DNA of 64,000 nucleotides, taken from Luzula sylvatica (taxonomy: Eukaryota; Streptophyta; Magnoliopsida; Poales; Juncaceae). Each line of letters begins with the position of its first letter. The stretch's first letter is position 1. The translations under genes and the position numbers were made by a program. The stretch spans positions 8,886,501 through 8,950,500 of the forward strand of contig OX326959.1 of NCBI GenBank assembly GCA_946800325.1, read 5' to 3'. Below the pieces are notes generated by a model, which saw only the letters and a program-made list of their open reading frames with translations, did not search any database and had not been told where the DNA came from. Positions 38,217 through 51,190 of this stretch are shown here, piece by piece.

Positions 38217-38504
38217 GGGTTTCTGGTTGCTGATTTTGTTTTCGTGATAACTTTGGCTACAAAACTTGGAATTTTGAGTTCTTTATATCGATTTGATCGG
38301 CATCAATCATACTAGCATATTATTAGATAATTATTTAGAATAATTAGACTCCCAAATAAAATCATATGCATATTGAAAATCTTGTGATAGTGATATAATT
38401 GGATTATGTCACGGATTTAGAAACATGCAATGGCATGATCCCTCATAATATTTAAGTCATGGAAATGCCTTCCATATTCACAACCACTATGATCGGTACT
38501 ACGT

Positions 38505-38695
38505 CTCACATGGGTTAAGGCCAAAGCCGACATGGGTTATTGTAGTCATCGACGGGGTGGCAAGCGTTAAATAGGGACTGATAAGGGTTAAGGCCAAAGC
38601 CGACTTATTAGTAGTTTATTTGAACGATGCGCTGAGTATGGTTGTGACTTAACCGTTCAAGCCAGTAAGGGTTGAGGCCAAAGCCGACTTGATTG
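38505..38695. repeat. Triplicated GGTTAAGGCCAAAGCCGAC motif in the Copia leader
   Basis: Three direct copies of GGGTT(A/G)AGGCCAAAGCCGAC at about 38512, 38587 and 38667, spaced about 75-80 bp, in the non-coding part before gag. Confidence 0.85.
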
Positions 38696-41129
38696 GAAGT
38701 TCGGGGCATAGATAGGATGCACACACGGAACTGGGATTGTATTGGATACGATTCATCACCGAAATCCTATAAAGGTTCAAGAGTCGCATTGGATGCGATT
38801 GGATATAATCCTACCTAAATAGCGAGATCCCATTCGTCTGCCAAAGCAACTTATGGGAGGATCGTGATATATGGATCTTGAGTGTTATAGACTTGGAGTC
38901 CCGTATCGGTATGAGGGTTATCGATTCGATAAAATAACACTATCATATAATTATCATATAAGCATATAGATTAAGTACGCACGGTTAGGAATTAATCTTC
39001 ATCATCCGTTTAGAATTATGTTTTCAAGCAACACCAAATATATCGATTAGATCGATATGATAGATGGCTTTTGGGTCGGAATTACCGTTATTAACCTTGA
39101 TAGTCAAAGAATAGTTCTTAGACTTAAAGGAACGTGTTGGACACGGAAATGGTAGATTCGGGGCTCGAGGCTTTGGCTTTAGAGAAAGCCGGGTTCGATA
39201 AACTTAAGAAGGAATCGAACAATATTACGTGCCTTGTGGTGGCATGTATAGACGCAAATTTCTCAAAATTGTTTTGAGAATTCGGGTGTATATGAAAGTA
39301 AAACACAACGCTCATGAAATAGTTTCAAGAGCTAGAGCGCGTTGAATGACTCAATGTGGCTCAAAGAGTGGGTTAATTTTGAGACGCCTTATGGGTCTTT
39401 GATTAACACTTGTGTGTTGATGGTACGAGATTTGATCTTTGTGACCGAATATCATATGCATTCGATAGATAAGTCGATCCCTGAATTGCATGAGATGCGA
39501 TTTAAAATTGAATTGGAGATGCTCGGAGTATCCGAGGAATCTAATGTATATAGATGCGTGGATGTCCTTGTAATTCAAAGGAGGGATCGAAAGAAATGTA
39601 TGTCTAAGGGTATTTTGGGAAAATGTTTTCCAAAACAGAAAGTTCGGACAAGGAGTTGTTCAAACTAATGACTCAAAGAATGGTGAAATCCGAGGAGGAT
39701 TAAACCAAGAGGTTGATTGCTTCTTTTGGCATTGCCGTCTTGGCCATATAAACGAGATTCGCGTATCTAGATTCCATATGATGGATTGCTAGAATCATTC
39801 GAATTAGATTCGATTGATTAATGCGATACTTATTTATTAGGAAAGACGACAAAGGGCATCATTCTCCAAAGGTTGGAGAAAGATCCAACGAATTATTGGA
39901 AATTACATTTAAATGTAAATGTTCCGATAAGCTCCGAGGCAAGAGGAGGCTATCGATATTTTGTTATGTTTATGGACGGTTAAAGTAGATATGAAAATAT
40001 CTATTTAATGCGTACCGAAACGGAGACTTTTGAAAGGTTCATAGAGTTTCAAAACAAAATACGAAATCAACTAAGCAAGAAAATCAATGCTTTTCGATAG
40101 GATCGAGAAGGCGAGTATTTGAGCTAGACCTTTCGATAGGATCGAAGAGGCGATATTTGAGTTATGAATATTGATGATCATTTATGATTGTGGAATCGTT
40201 TCACGATTGTCTTCATTTGGAACATTGAGATGTGTCCGAAAAGAGGAAATGAACGCATGTTGGACATGGTTCGATAAATGATAAGCCAATAGGATCTCCC
40301 AAAAATGTTTTGGGGATACGCCCTTGAGACAGCGGCACTAATGAATGGTTGCATATGAGATATGGACCATAAACCTTCTAATCGCACTACAACAGATCTG
40401 GGTATCAGCGACGGGGGAAGAGTTTCAGCGACGGGCCGTCGCTAATAAAACGAGTTTTCTGCGACGGGCCGTCGCAGAAAGCTATTACCGACGGTTTATT
40501 AGCGACGGGCCGTCGCAGATGTTAAAATATTACCGTCGGCCCGTCGCTGATGCTACAAACCGTCGCTAATATTCTGCGACGGCCCGTCGCAGATGCATAA
40601 ACCGTCGCTAATATTCTGCGACGGCCCGTCGCAGATGCATAAACCGTCGCAGATAACTATCAGCGACGGCCCATCGCTCATAACGCCCGTCGCAGATAAG
40701 TTTAGGGTTTTAGATATAACCCGCCCGCCAGCCTCTCTCTCTCTTCCCTCATTCATTCCGCCCCCCTCTCCTTCTCCCTCTTCTTCCGCCTCCTAAACCC
40801 TAACAGCCCCCCTCTCCTTCTCCCTCTTCTTCCGCCTAACAGCGCGGCGCCCCTCTCTCCCTCGCCCCTCTCTCCTTCTCCCTCTTCTTCCGCCTAACAG
40901 CACGGCGCCCCTCTCTTTCTCGACCCTCTCTGAAACCCTAGAACCACAGGTCAAGTTTGCTGTTGGTGGTGGTGGTGGTGGTACTGGAAAGAAATGTGCT
41001 CTCAAACCCTAGATCTGGTATTTTCTCGCTGATATTTTAGTATCGCCATTGAATTTTTGGTTTATTTAGGGTTTAATTAGGGTTTAATTAGGATAATTTA
41101 GTATCGCCATTGAATTTTTGGTTTATTGA

Positions 41130-41138
41130 ATTTTTATT

Positions 41139-41181
<43 letters not shown>

Positions 41182-41444
41182 GTCAAGGATATGCAACTGA
41201 TGTGGCTTAATTCTGACGTGCGCAAGGAATGGATCGATGCTGGCTTGCGAGGCGGGCTGAATTTACTCTCTCTATCTCTCTAGTCAAATATATTTAATTT
41301 CGGAAATTATTTGCAGCTTGTTTTGATGATGTTCGGGACTAGGGGTAGCGGTGAGGGTTCGAGATGCGGTACCAGAGGCTGACGAGGCGGGTACCAGAGG
41401 CTGACGAGGCGGGCTGAATTAATCAGAACCGATGCTGGCTTAAT

Positions 41445-41518
<74 letters not shown>
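41130..41518. repeat. Two (CT)n microsatellites
   Basis: CT runs at about 41140-41180 and 41450-41518 inside CACTA element B. Confidence 0.9.
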
Positions 41519-41520
<2 letters not shown>

Positions 41521-41812
41521 TATTATTTTCCTCAAAATATCATAATTATGTTGTGATTTTAATTTTTGATTTTAAATTAAATATATTTAATTTCTGAAAT
41601 TATTTGTATATTAATATTATTATATATTTCTATTAAGTTTAATTTTTTTATTTTCAGAAATTATTATTTTTAATTAATATGTAATTTTATTGTGTTATTT
41701 ACAGCTTGTTTTGATGACGTTCGAGACTAGGGGTAGCGGTGAGGGTTCGAGACGCGGTACCAGAGGCTGACGAGGCGGGTACCAGAGGCTGACGAGGAGG
41801 GAAACCGTTAGC
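41310..41812. repeat. Internal duplication in CACTA element B
   Basis: The block from GCTTGTTTTGATGA through ACTAGGGGTAGCGGTGAGGG to ACCAGAGGCTGACGAGGCGG occurs at about 41311-41413 and 41703-41799. Each copy also has an internal doubling of GTACCAGAGGCTGACGAGG. Confidence 0.88.
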
Positions 41813-41813
41813 G

Positions 41814-42233
41814 ATGGCATCAGATCCAATGGCGAGTCGACGAGGAGGGAAACCGTTACCAATGGAAGATGTGGGTGTTTATCAGTATCCCCTTTCTGGC
41901 TGCAACGAGGTTTTTTCTATTTGTTAATTATTTCACGTCCCATTTATTTATCTACCCCTGCAAAATCTTAAAATTGCATGTATGCACTATTTGTTGTGTA
42001 GTTTGGGCTCGCTTGCGTATTTGATGGACATGGGGGAGTTGGTGCTGCCAAGTTTGCATCCAAGTAATTTTACTTATTTATTTACTTATTTATTTATTTT
42101 TGTGTTGTTTATTAATATGAGAATTTACGATTTTTTTTATAATTTCAGGGCGATGCCTGTGAATGTTGCTAAAATTTTGTCAGACGGGAGAAAGAGAGAA
42201 GGTTTTTCTAGTCAAGATCGAGAGTTATTCTAG
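41814..42233 (+). pseudogene. KAPP-like: Captured fragment of a KAPP-type protein phosphatase 2C gene
   Basis: Three exons with intact GT-AG junctions: 41814-41909 (MASDPMA, RRGGKPLPMEDV, YQYPLSG), 42002-42063 (FGLACVFDGHGGVGAAKF) and 42149-42233 (MPVNVAKILSDGRKREG, then a stop). FDGHGG is the PP2C metal-binding motif, and RRGG-LPMED with DPMA upstream is characteristic of kinase-associated protein phosphatase, which binds and dephosphorylates receptor-like kinases. Only the first part of the phosphatase domain is present (80 codons if spliced); the FHA domain and the rest of the catalytic fold are missing. Introns are retained, so capture was at DNA level. It lies wholly inside CACTA element B and cannot encode a working phosphatase. 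Confidence 0.82.
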
Positions 42234-42449
42234 TCAAGATTATGTGTTTTTGTATATTTGTATATTTGTCCGATTAACGGCGTTGAATTTGTATATTTGT
42301 GAGATTATGTGTGTATGTTTATGTGTTTTTGTTTATATTTATTTGTAAATTAATTCATTTTGATATATTAATTATTAATTGATTTGTTAATTTTTAATAA
42401 TAATTAATGTGTTACTGAGTAAACGTTGCATCGCCGGCGATACTATATT

Positions 42450-42985
42450 TATTTTAAATATTATTTATTAATATTATAATTATTAAAATATTATTAATAT
42501 AAATTTAATATTATTTAATTATTTATAAATATTAATATTATTAAAATAAATTTATTATTATTTAATTATTTATTAATATTATAATTATTAAAATAAATTT
42601 ATTATTATTTAATTATTTATTTATATTATTAATATATAAATTTAATATTATTTAATTATTAATTAATATTATAATTATTAAAATAAATTTATTATTATTT
42701 AATTAATTATTTATATTATTAATATATAAATTTAATATTATTTAATTATTTATTAAAATAAATTTATTATTATTTAATTATTTATTAAAATAAATTTATT
42801 ATTATTTAATTATTTATTAATATTATAATTATTAAAATAAATTTATTTTATATATTATTAATATAAATTTATTATTATTTAATTATTTATTAATATCATA
42901 TTATTATTTAATATTATAATTAATAAAATATTATTAAAATAAATTTATTATTATTTAATTATTTATTAATATTTATTAATATTAT
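42450..42985. repeat. AT-rich minisatellite in CACTA element B
   Basis: The words TTATTATTTAATTATTTATT and AATATTATAATTATTAAAAT repeat about eight to ten times. Confidence 0.85.
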
Positions 42986-45368
42986 TATTTAATTATCAGC
43001 GACGGGCCGCCGGAGATACTTTCTGCGACGGCCCGCCGGAGATAATTTCTGCGACGGCCCGCCGGAGATAATTTCTGCGACGGCCCGCCGGAAAAAGTGA
43101 CATCAGCGACGGCCCGTCGGAAAAAGTGACATCAGCGACGCGTCTTTCAGCGACGGGGAATCAGCGACGGTTTGCCGTCGGTAAAACTTTCAGCGACGGT
43201 TTTTGGGAGTATTAGCGACGGTTTTTACCGTCGCTGATGAGCTGATCTGTTGTAGTGTCGGTACAAAAACGCCATATGAGATATGGATCGGAATGGTTCC
43301 GAAGTTGTCATTTGTACATATTTGAGGATGTGAGTATATTTCGAAATTTGTTTTCGGTTAAACTCAATCCCAAATCTGGAAATTGTTCGTTTATCTTTAA
43401 GGAAACTAAAAGGGTATTAGTTCTAACGTCCCTATGAAAATGAGATTTTCGTGGCTCGAAGAGATGCTTTCTTGGAGAAGGACTAGATGCACACAAGTTT
43501 GGAACTTGGTGTCATTTATCTCTATGCGGGCTAGTGGGAGTAGAATAAATCTCGAAAGAGTTCGAGATCTGAAAATGAACATTGTACCGATGAAAGTTGA
43601 CATGGCTTCATCAAGAATTGATGAACGCAAGTCGAACACACAAAGGAATTTTTCGTAGATCAAGTAGGCTATATCATAAGCCAGTAAATACGGATTTATC
43701 GTGGCTAATGATGATAGATCGAAATCATATGATGATTCGATATCCTACAAGGATGCTATGAAAAGTTGATTCCACATGACATGGTGTCATGAAATCTGAG
43801 ATTCGATCCATGTAAATTATCAAGTTCAGAACTTGATTTCATCACTTTCTGGGTTAGACCCGTGAAATGTGAGTAGGTTTTTCAAGATGAAGAACCTACA
43901 TGGATAGGAATACGCATATATATAAAGCGAGGCTTTTTGCGAAGAGTTTCATGCAATTCATAGTCGGACTATGAAGAAACGTTTTCGCATGTTGCCATGC
44001 TTTCCTATTCTCGAAATTATGCTTGCCATAATCGCGTATTATGACTATGTGATGTGGCAAGATGGATGTCAAAACCGAATTTCTTAACAGAAATTTTATT
44101 AAAGGATGTGTACTTGACACAACCTTACGGTTTTGCCGATTCATAAGAATTGGAATATGATATGCATGCTTTAACGATCCATATGATGGATTAAAGAATG
44201 CTTCTCGGAATTGGAATATTCGTTTTGACAAAGTTATAAACAGTTATATCATTGTCGGAACGAAAGAAAACTTTGTGTACACATGAAGGTTAGTGGGAGC
44301 TGCGTTATATTTTTTGTAACGACAAAGGATTTAGAAGAGACCGCTTATGAATAAGCGTGAAGATCTATAGGATAGATCTAAGAAATTCCTCGTTCTATGT
44401 TATGACACATATATCGACATATTGTTGAAAATGGTTTTCAACATTTAACTTCTTGGAGGAGTCAAATCAAAATGTCGAATGACAGAAATTTTCAAAGGCT
44501 CGATGTGAGACATCAAGCAGCGCGAAAAGTAATAATATGATGCCTTACATTTAATGTTAGGATCTATTATATCTGTCATGATATGTATGTGGCTATACGT
44601 CGTACACATAAGTCATCTAATTTACCGTCAATAAATTCATGGGAATCACATGAGTTTGAATGTAATTCTATTACATAAGACTAACTCTTGTGAATGTATA
44701 ATGGTTACACATTTATATACATAATGGTTATGTATATTTAAACCCATTAGAATCTGTATTTATAGCGGTGAAGTTTATCCTTGAATACTTTGCGAAAGAA
44801 TTCAGGATTTAGTTTATCTATAATATTGGTGTAGTAGAGGACGTGTTGGTTATAAAGAGTTATAACAACGGCAGTTTCCAAATATTTAGCACGTCCAAAT
44901 ATGTAGCACGACTTTCGATCACAAAGTGTGTACATGTTATGCTTAAACGAAAACACGGTTATGTGGAAAGGTTCCACACTACCAATAGTTTATGATTCTA
45001 TTTACGGAGGCAGGTATATTGCGGTTATTAATCGCAAAAGGAAGCGGTATGGATCAAGAATACATGACCAAACTCGAGTAGTCACGAGTTATCGGATTTA
45101 TTGTTGTGTATTGCGTGAAACGCAATAGTACAAGCCAAAAATGCCAAGGTCACAACCACTTCTGGCCAATACTCAGAAAATTTCATTTGATCCATGAAAT
45201 TTTGTGAAAATATGTGATCGTAGGTATTGGAAATGTTCCAAACCTTATGAAGATTAACACTAGCAGCAACGTACGGACCCGTTTACAAAACCGCTCTCTC
45301 TAGTCGCGCGTGACTGTCATGCGATGACTATGGGCATGGAGATACCTAGAGGAGGAAAAAGCGAGTAG

Positions 45369-46379
45369 AGTGTAGTTATCTAATATGATAGTCCTCGCAT
45401 GTTATGGGTATGGAGACAATCATAGGTAAACGTTGTATCACACAAATACTAAATCCATATGAATGCATCCCTTTAAAAATTTTGTTTACTTAAATTAATA
45501 TGCATTCACCTTATATGAAAACTGTGTGCGGGTTGTGTAATATGATTACATGAACCCTGATTTGAGCTTGTGTGGACGTCGGCATAATCGATGATTATGT
45601 GCTGCGAAACCGTAACACCTAAAGTTTCATTTCTAAACATCCCTAGTCGCGGGTCAGTTTGCTTAAGAGAGAAGCATTTCAAGAACAAGGGAATAGACTG
45701 AACGCGTTCACTAATACGTTAGCCGGGGAGATGATTATGTTTTGCTAATCATGGGACAAAGTGTTTGTCGAATCGGGAACGTAGATATATGTTAGGTTAC
45801 ATGTATTGGATATGACCAAAGCCGCGAGACCATGACATGGTTTAGTCTTTATAAATGGACTCGCGACGAGTAGGGTATTAGGTTCTTCACACTTGAGGGG
45901 ACCATTGATTGCGTTACGTGCGTAACACAATGCTTTGATATGACCTTACGCCTACCGTAACAAGGGGCCAAAACGGTCATCATTGGGTATTGTCCGAAAC
46001 ACGGAATTCAATATGAGTCTTCAAGATAGGAATTGTTTATTCCGAAAGGAAGAGATATCTCTTAGGCCGCTCGATGAATTGATTAACGAAAACTACGGCT
46101 GTAGTCAATGACATTAATGGTTAATATCGATTGAAATTGTTAATTCAATTCGGGATCGAGGAATAAGTATAGTTAATCAAAATATAAGGATGACTATAAC
46201 CATGCCTTTTGATTAACGGATATCACTAACAAGAGAACTAATAACCGTTATTCGAGATAGGCACAATGATCACGATCATTTTTCGTGTTAACATGGGTAG
46301 ACATGATGGAGTAACTAGATCCCGCTCATGGGCTTGTAGTGCCTTGGAAACAGCCTACTGACATCGTTAAACGAACCTA
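45369..46379. other. Post-pol Copia sequence or unassigned, no gene
   Basis: Follows the Copia stop codon. It may be the non-coding stretch before a lost 3' LTR, or belong to the facing element. No protein motif was recognised. Confidence 0.4.
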
Positions 46380-46954
46380 CACGGTCACACAATGAGTCGT
46401 ACCAGGTCGGGCTTGACTGCAAGTTTTGGCACATGTGATGTGCATGGCTTTAGCGCCCCGTGGGGACGGGAAAAGCCCATCCTGGGCATGGTCCGTTGTG
46501 ACGCATAGAGACCCGTTGTGACGGACGACCGGCCCACAGGGACGCAAATAGTGCCCTGGGGACGTGACTTTCACGCCCCCACACATGTCCCTGCATACGC
46601 CCCTTAACCCCACGCTCTGTTGCAACGCTGGGGTAGTTCGTTGTGACGAACTACCACACGGGGCGCGAGAAAACCCTCCCCGGGGCGCCAAAAACTGGCC
46701 CGCGGCCACAGAAATACTGATTTTCTGCAGATTTCGTCGTTTCTTCCATTTTCGCTCGTTTCCAAAACGATAAATCATGAAACCTTTTCACGATCATTCC
46801 TAGATACTCTCAATCAACTTTTGATTGATCTGTAGTGATTTTAACAAAATTGACGTTCTAAATATCTAGCATCATGCAAACGGGTACGAACTTTGATAAC
46901 CAATGCGTATATCGAATATACGACTATGATTCAACCCTCGAATCGATGGCTTTC
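46380..46954 (-). mobile_element. Leader of a second Copia copy, minus orientation
   Basis: On the minus strand the sequence after the primer site (for example GATTGAGAGTATCTAGGAAT and TTTTGGAAACGAGCGAAAA) matches the leader at 37670-37745 of the + element. It then has GC-rich GTTGTGACG-type words instead of GTTGTAACG. Coding parts are absent. Confidence 0.75.
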
Positions 46955-46966
46955 GCTCTGATACCA
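46955..46966 (-). other. Primer binding site of the inverted Copia copy
   Basis: GCTCTGATACCA on +, the reverse complement of TGGTATCAGAGC, next to the LTR edge TG at 46968. Confidence 0.88.
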
Positions 46967-46967
46967 C

Positions 46968-47620
46968 TGAAGGGAATCGATTCGACCCCGGGCCCGCGCA
47001 GTGAATATGAAGGTCCGGTCCGGTTCCTAAATCCCGAGATCACGCCTCGACTTCGAGAGTACGATGCAAAGTAGGATAGACGATTACCAGCGTGAAATTG
47101 ATCACGCACGACGGGTTGATCGCTCGCATCCTTCTCTTCTCCGGTGTCACGTTGGTGACTAATCCATGCGTCGCATACTACACGTCTCCCACCGTTTGGA
47201 CTCCATGAACGCCTCCGGTTTGATCACAACTAAGAGCCGCATGTGTCGCTCCTCTACTCGTATTCACCATGAGTCGCAGCACCTCGGTCGTGGATGCACC
47301 TGCCTAGACGATGCACCAACGAACTTGCTTGATTGCGTTTGATTCTCTAATCCGAGAAAACCCCTTTCCTCTTTTCTCTCTTTCTCATCACACCCATTCA
47401 ACCATTGATGGTGTTCTTTCGAATGATCATCTCAATTGGTCTAATCTGAATTCGATTCAGGATTAACTCTTTAATTGACTTTGATTGACTTTTTAGATCA
47501 TAGAGAAACATCCTATATATACTACATATGATAAGAATGGGCCAAAATGTATGTATATCTACTATACACCTTTTCAAACAGAAAATTCTATTTTTTCATT
47601 TGTCATGTATAAAAAAAAGG
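46968..47620 (-). mobile_element. Copia LTR in minus orientation
   Basis: Matches the LTR at 36900-37509 when reverse-complemented, sharing TGATCAATTTCACGCTGGTA, GCATCGTCTAG-CAGGTGCATC and GAGTAGAGGAGCGA. The outer edge is uncertain (about 47530-47620). It faces the + oriented LTR/primer site at 37511. Confidence 0.75.
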
Positions 47621-49822
47621 CACACTTTTACGTGTAGCGCTGCAAATTCTCAAATATCACATATACCCCTACAAAATAGGTTTTATCATGAATAACCCTG
47701 AAAATATAAAAAATATCATTTTTACCCCACATCATGGTATTTCTTAAACGATTCCTAAATTACCTATGATTAATATATGTCTTGAGTAGGAAAAAGGGGT
47801 AGTTTTGGTATCTCTTTGAGAAAGTGGGAGAGGAAGGGTATTGGTGATATTTCTTATATTTAGTAGGTGTCTTCATGATAATTTTCCCTTTGGAAGGGTG
47901 TTCGTGAAAACTTAGATGATCTGTAGAGGTACACATGGAATTTGGCAAAAAAAAAGAATGAAACGAGGTATATTTTTTGCCGAATCATAGTAGGAGAGAG
48001 AGAGATGGAAGGGAAAGTACTATAATGTGGTAAAATATCTAAATTTTTTTTCATATTAATTATTATATGCAACCTTACAACAAAATTATCATAAAATTAA
48101 TTACCAGTTCAGAAGTAGCGCCCTTGAAGACGAAGTTTTACTGACCTTGTAGGCAGACATATCTTGTCAGTTCAGCAAGAAATACGATAATGGCCCAAAA
48201 AGGTCGATTTAATGAAATGAAACAACATAGCTTGAATAACGTAAGAATAGAAGGATTGATCATACATAAGTTACAAGTTTATACATGAGAGGTGTGGTGC
48301 TTCGAGTATTACTGACCAAAGAACTTCGATTTCGAGATAATCTACTGACCAAATAACAATTTTTCTTTTCTAATATATGCATATTTAAATATTTTTCAAT
48401 AAAGTTTGTATATTCCATAAATATGTATTACACATGAGGAGTTCCAGCTTGCATTATTAGAAACTATAAAGAAAGAGAGCTTATTCGCTCATAGGGTATG
48501 TAACTTTTGTACTCGCTGACTCGCATATAAGATTTTTGGTAACGTAAAATATGCATATATATCCTCTGAATTTTGTCCGGCGAAGCTCCTTCAAAAAGCC
48601 ACAATATCGGAACCTGTATGGGAAATTTCGGTACCATTAGCCCGCGGTATCCGCTGCAAATTCCACTGCAATGGAGGCGTCCAGGGAAATCGAAGCCTCT
48701 TTAAAAATATTCCTTCAAAATGCTTTACGATTATCAAATAATAATATAAATAATGCCCCTTTGGATAATCTCACAATTATGAAGGTAAACAATTCTTTAA
48801 ATCGTACCCTCAGTTAATCAAATAATTATTTTTCTCATTCTTTATCACATGAAACATTGATGGTAAAGGATGAGGACATTTAAAATTTATCTAGGGATTC
48901 AATGACGAAAGATTTGATGATAAGAGAAAAATTGCAGAGAAATTATATTTTGAAGAAATAACAATATTTATGATTCATTTGGATTTTTGGACATTTTCAA
49001 GGGCCTTTTTTGGCAATTTTGCTGCATTTTTTAAGCCGAATCTTTTTTATTATTATTTTTCTAATATTGTTCTTATCATTATTCTGATTGATATGGGTAT
49101 TTTTGTTATTATCTGTCTTTAATGCCAAAATGATATTCTGATTGATATATATATATTCTTAAACTACAAAATATTCTTAAAACTAATTATATTGTTAAAC
49201 GGTAAAAATTGAGATCACAATGTCATATTTCTATCTCATATCTTGACATTATTAAATTAAATGAAGTACAAAACTAAAATATTTTGGTTAACAAATGCCA
49301 GTGCATTAAAATTATCATTAATAATTTTACAAAATAAAAATCCAAAATAATAGCTTTGGCCATATCGTTATGGGAAAAGAAAAATTGTTTCAATCATTAT
49401 AGACTAATTATTTGTCCATATAGATAATGCAAATAAATTGTTAATAAAAATAAATTTTATATAATTTATTTCAAAATTTAAATCTATTCTCTTTGGTGAT
49501 TCAAATCATGGCTTGAATTATAAAGTTGTTATATTATTTTGTACGGGATTAATAAATGGCCCTAATATTTAAATATTCCATTATTTGTATGGGATTAATA
49601 AATTATAAATAGCATTAATATTGAAATACAAATATAGTTTGTTTACATTTCTATGATTATAATGACAATATTTTTGTGATGCTTCTATACAATATAAATC
49701 TATTTATTTTGAAAATATTGTATTGAAACGCCTTTCTAATGTAAGAATTCAAATATACTTTGTTTACATTTTTATTTAACACAAAAAACATATTATTATA
49801 TCCGCAGCGAAATTTTTTCTAG
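47621..49822. other. Intergenic; ends in a Helitron-like 3' terminus
   Basis: AT-rich, no gene recognised; a GC-richer patch at about 48580-48700. The last bases TTTTTTCTAG (CTAG 49819-49822) followed by T look like a Helitron 3' end with a weak hairpin upstream. This is exactly where homology with block A begins. The Helitron 5' end was not found. Confidence 0.4.
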
Positions 49823-50889
49823 TATAAATATAAATGTCACTGTATATTGATGTAGTGTCTATTCGAATGTCGACTGTATATTATACTGTTGTAGTGTCTA
49901 TACGAACAGAATACTTTAAGAAATTAAAGCAAGCCATCAAATTCGTATTACGGTAAATATATTTCTAATATAAAATTATTAATTCCAGAAGTGCCATCTA
50001 TATATCAAGTTGCTCTCATCCCTTTTTTTATATAAAAAATTGCTCACATGTCACATCTCTTCAACCTATATATAAAGAAACTGTAATACAATAATGTTCA
50101 ACAATACCAATATTATAAAGAAGCAAATAGAAGTTCCTCCATTTCCCCCATTGGTTCAATATAAGGAGCCTATTTAACAAGATGCCTATTATTATGTTTG
50201 GTGGGTATTTTAATTTAATATCGTCGAGGGTTATTAAAAAAATATATTGACAGTTTGATAATATATTTTTTTATACACACAGGAACTAATTCAATGAACA
50301 ATCGCACATTAATCGTTTTCATAGTTTGGTGGTGAATGTGTTTCCAAATCATAATCACATTTTATTAATCTAGTTGCTTATATTCCTTAAAACTAAAATA
50401 AATAAATACAAAAGAAACAACATATGTGGGGCGAAGTTTATTAAGGAACACATGCTTGGATACCATGATGTTCTGAGACTGAGTATCATTATATAAAGAA
50501 ACCTACTAGAATGCCCCCATTGATTAAGTATTTAGGCATTTTATTAGGGCTCAGTTACATTATTTACATATAATGTCTGTACCAAATATATATTTTACAC
50601 ATTTTAATTTATATATCTCCAATGTTTCTTTTTATTTATGTCATATTCTTTTATAGCTATCCAATATACGTTTCTTTTACTATTATATATCATTTTGATA
50701 ATATATATTTATCTATTACTATATATATTTCGAATATCACCCACCTCACTGATTACAATTTACACTGGCGGCACAAAACATCATGTCCTCCACATGTCAA
50801 ACTCTGAGGGGTTGGACATTGTTGAGGTGTTTACGGACCACTGTTTATCATATCTCAATATAAAAGGCAAAACTGTTTTGCTTGTACTA

Positions 50890-51190
50890 ATTAGATTCAA
50901 ATAAGAGTAAGTAAATAAAATGAAAATTGTAAATATTGGAGCAATTGAGCTGCATTTTGCCCAATCAACCATTAATTTTGTCTGCCACTGGGCAAATATA
51001 ACCTTAAAAAAATGTACATATATGAAGAATATAGGGTCAAAGTTTATAAGATTGCTATATTAATTAGTTTGTAGATTTTTTGCAGTAAATCAATTTTTAG
51101 AATCAGGTCAATCCCTCTCTTATTCTATATATACAGACAGCCTAATAATATGCCCTTCTACAATTTTAAATATATACATTCCGATAAATA
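50890..51190 (+). promoter_or_regulatory. Core promoter and 5'UTR of LHT gene 3
   Basis: Aligned with 23760-24059. TATA box CTATATATA is at 51125-51133, about 60 bp before the ATG. DNA further upstream is far shorter than in block A, so distal regulation may differ. Confidence 0.6.

Larger units (their letters stand above)
40385..43257. mobile_element. CACTA element B, complete ends, 3-bp TSD, carrying a host gene fragment
   Basis: Starts CACTACAACAGATC and ends GATCTGTTGTAGTG, perfect 14-bp inverted termini. TCG flanks both sides (40382-40384 and 43258-43260), the 3-bp duplication typical of CACTA. Subterminal zones (about 40400-40690 and 42998-43240) are packed with GCGACGGCCCGTCGC units. 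It is inserted in the integrase region of the Copia element. No transposase is present; the interior holds CT-rich leaders, a duplicated segment and a PP2C (KAPP) exon fragment. Confidence 0.92.
37510..45368 (+). pseudogene. Decayed Copia retrotransposon interior (gag-pol), interrupted by CACTA element B
   Basis: In order: leader with repeats (to about 39190); gag remnant with ITCLVVACIDANF; pre-integrase WHCRLGHIN (from 39728); integrase LPKMFWGYALETAA (about 40299-40340), then after the CACTA insertion TKTPYEIWIG (from 43263) and FVARRDAFLEKD (about 43450-43490); a reverse transcriptase fragment KVSGSCVIFFV (about 44290); and the RNase H end DPFTKPL to MEIPR with stop at 45366-45368. Stops and frameshifts are frequent and the YVDD block is not recognisable, so it is dead. 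No 3' LTR in the same orientation was found. Confidence 0.85.
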
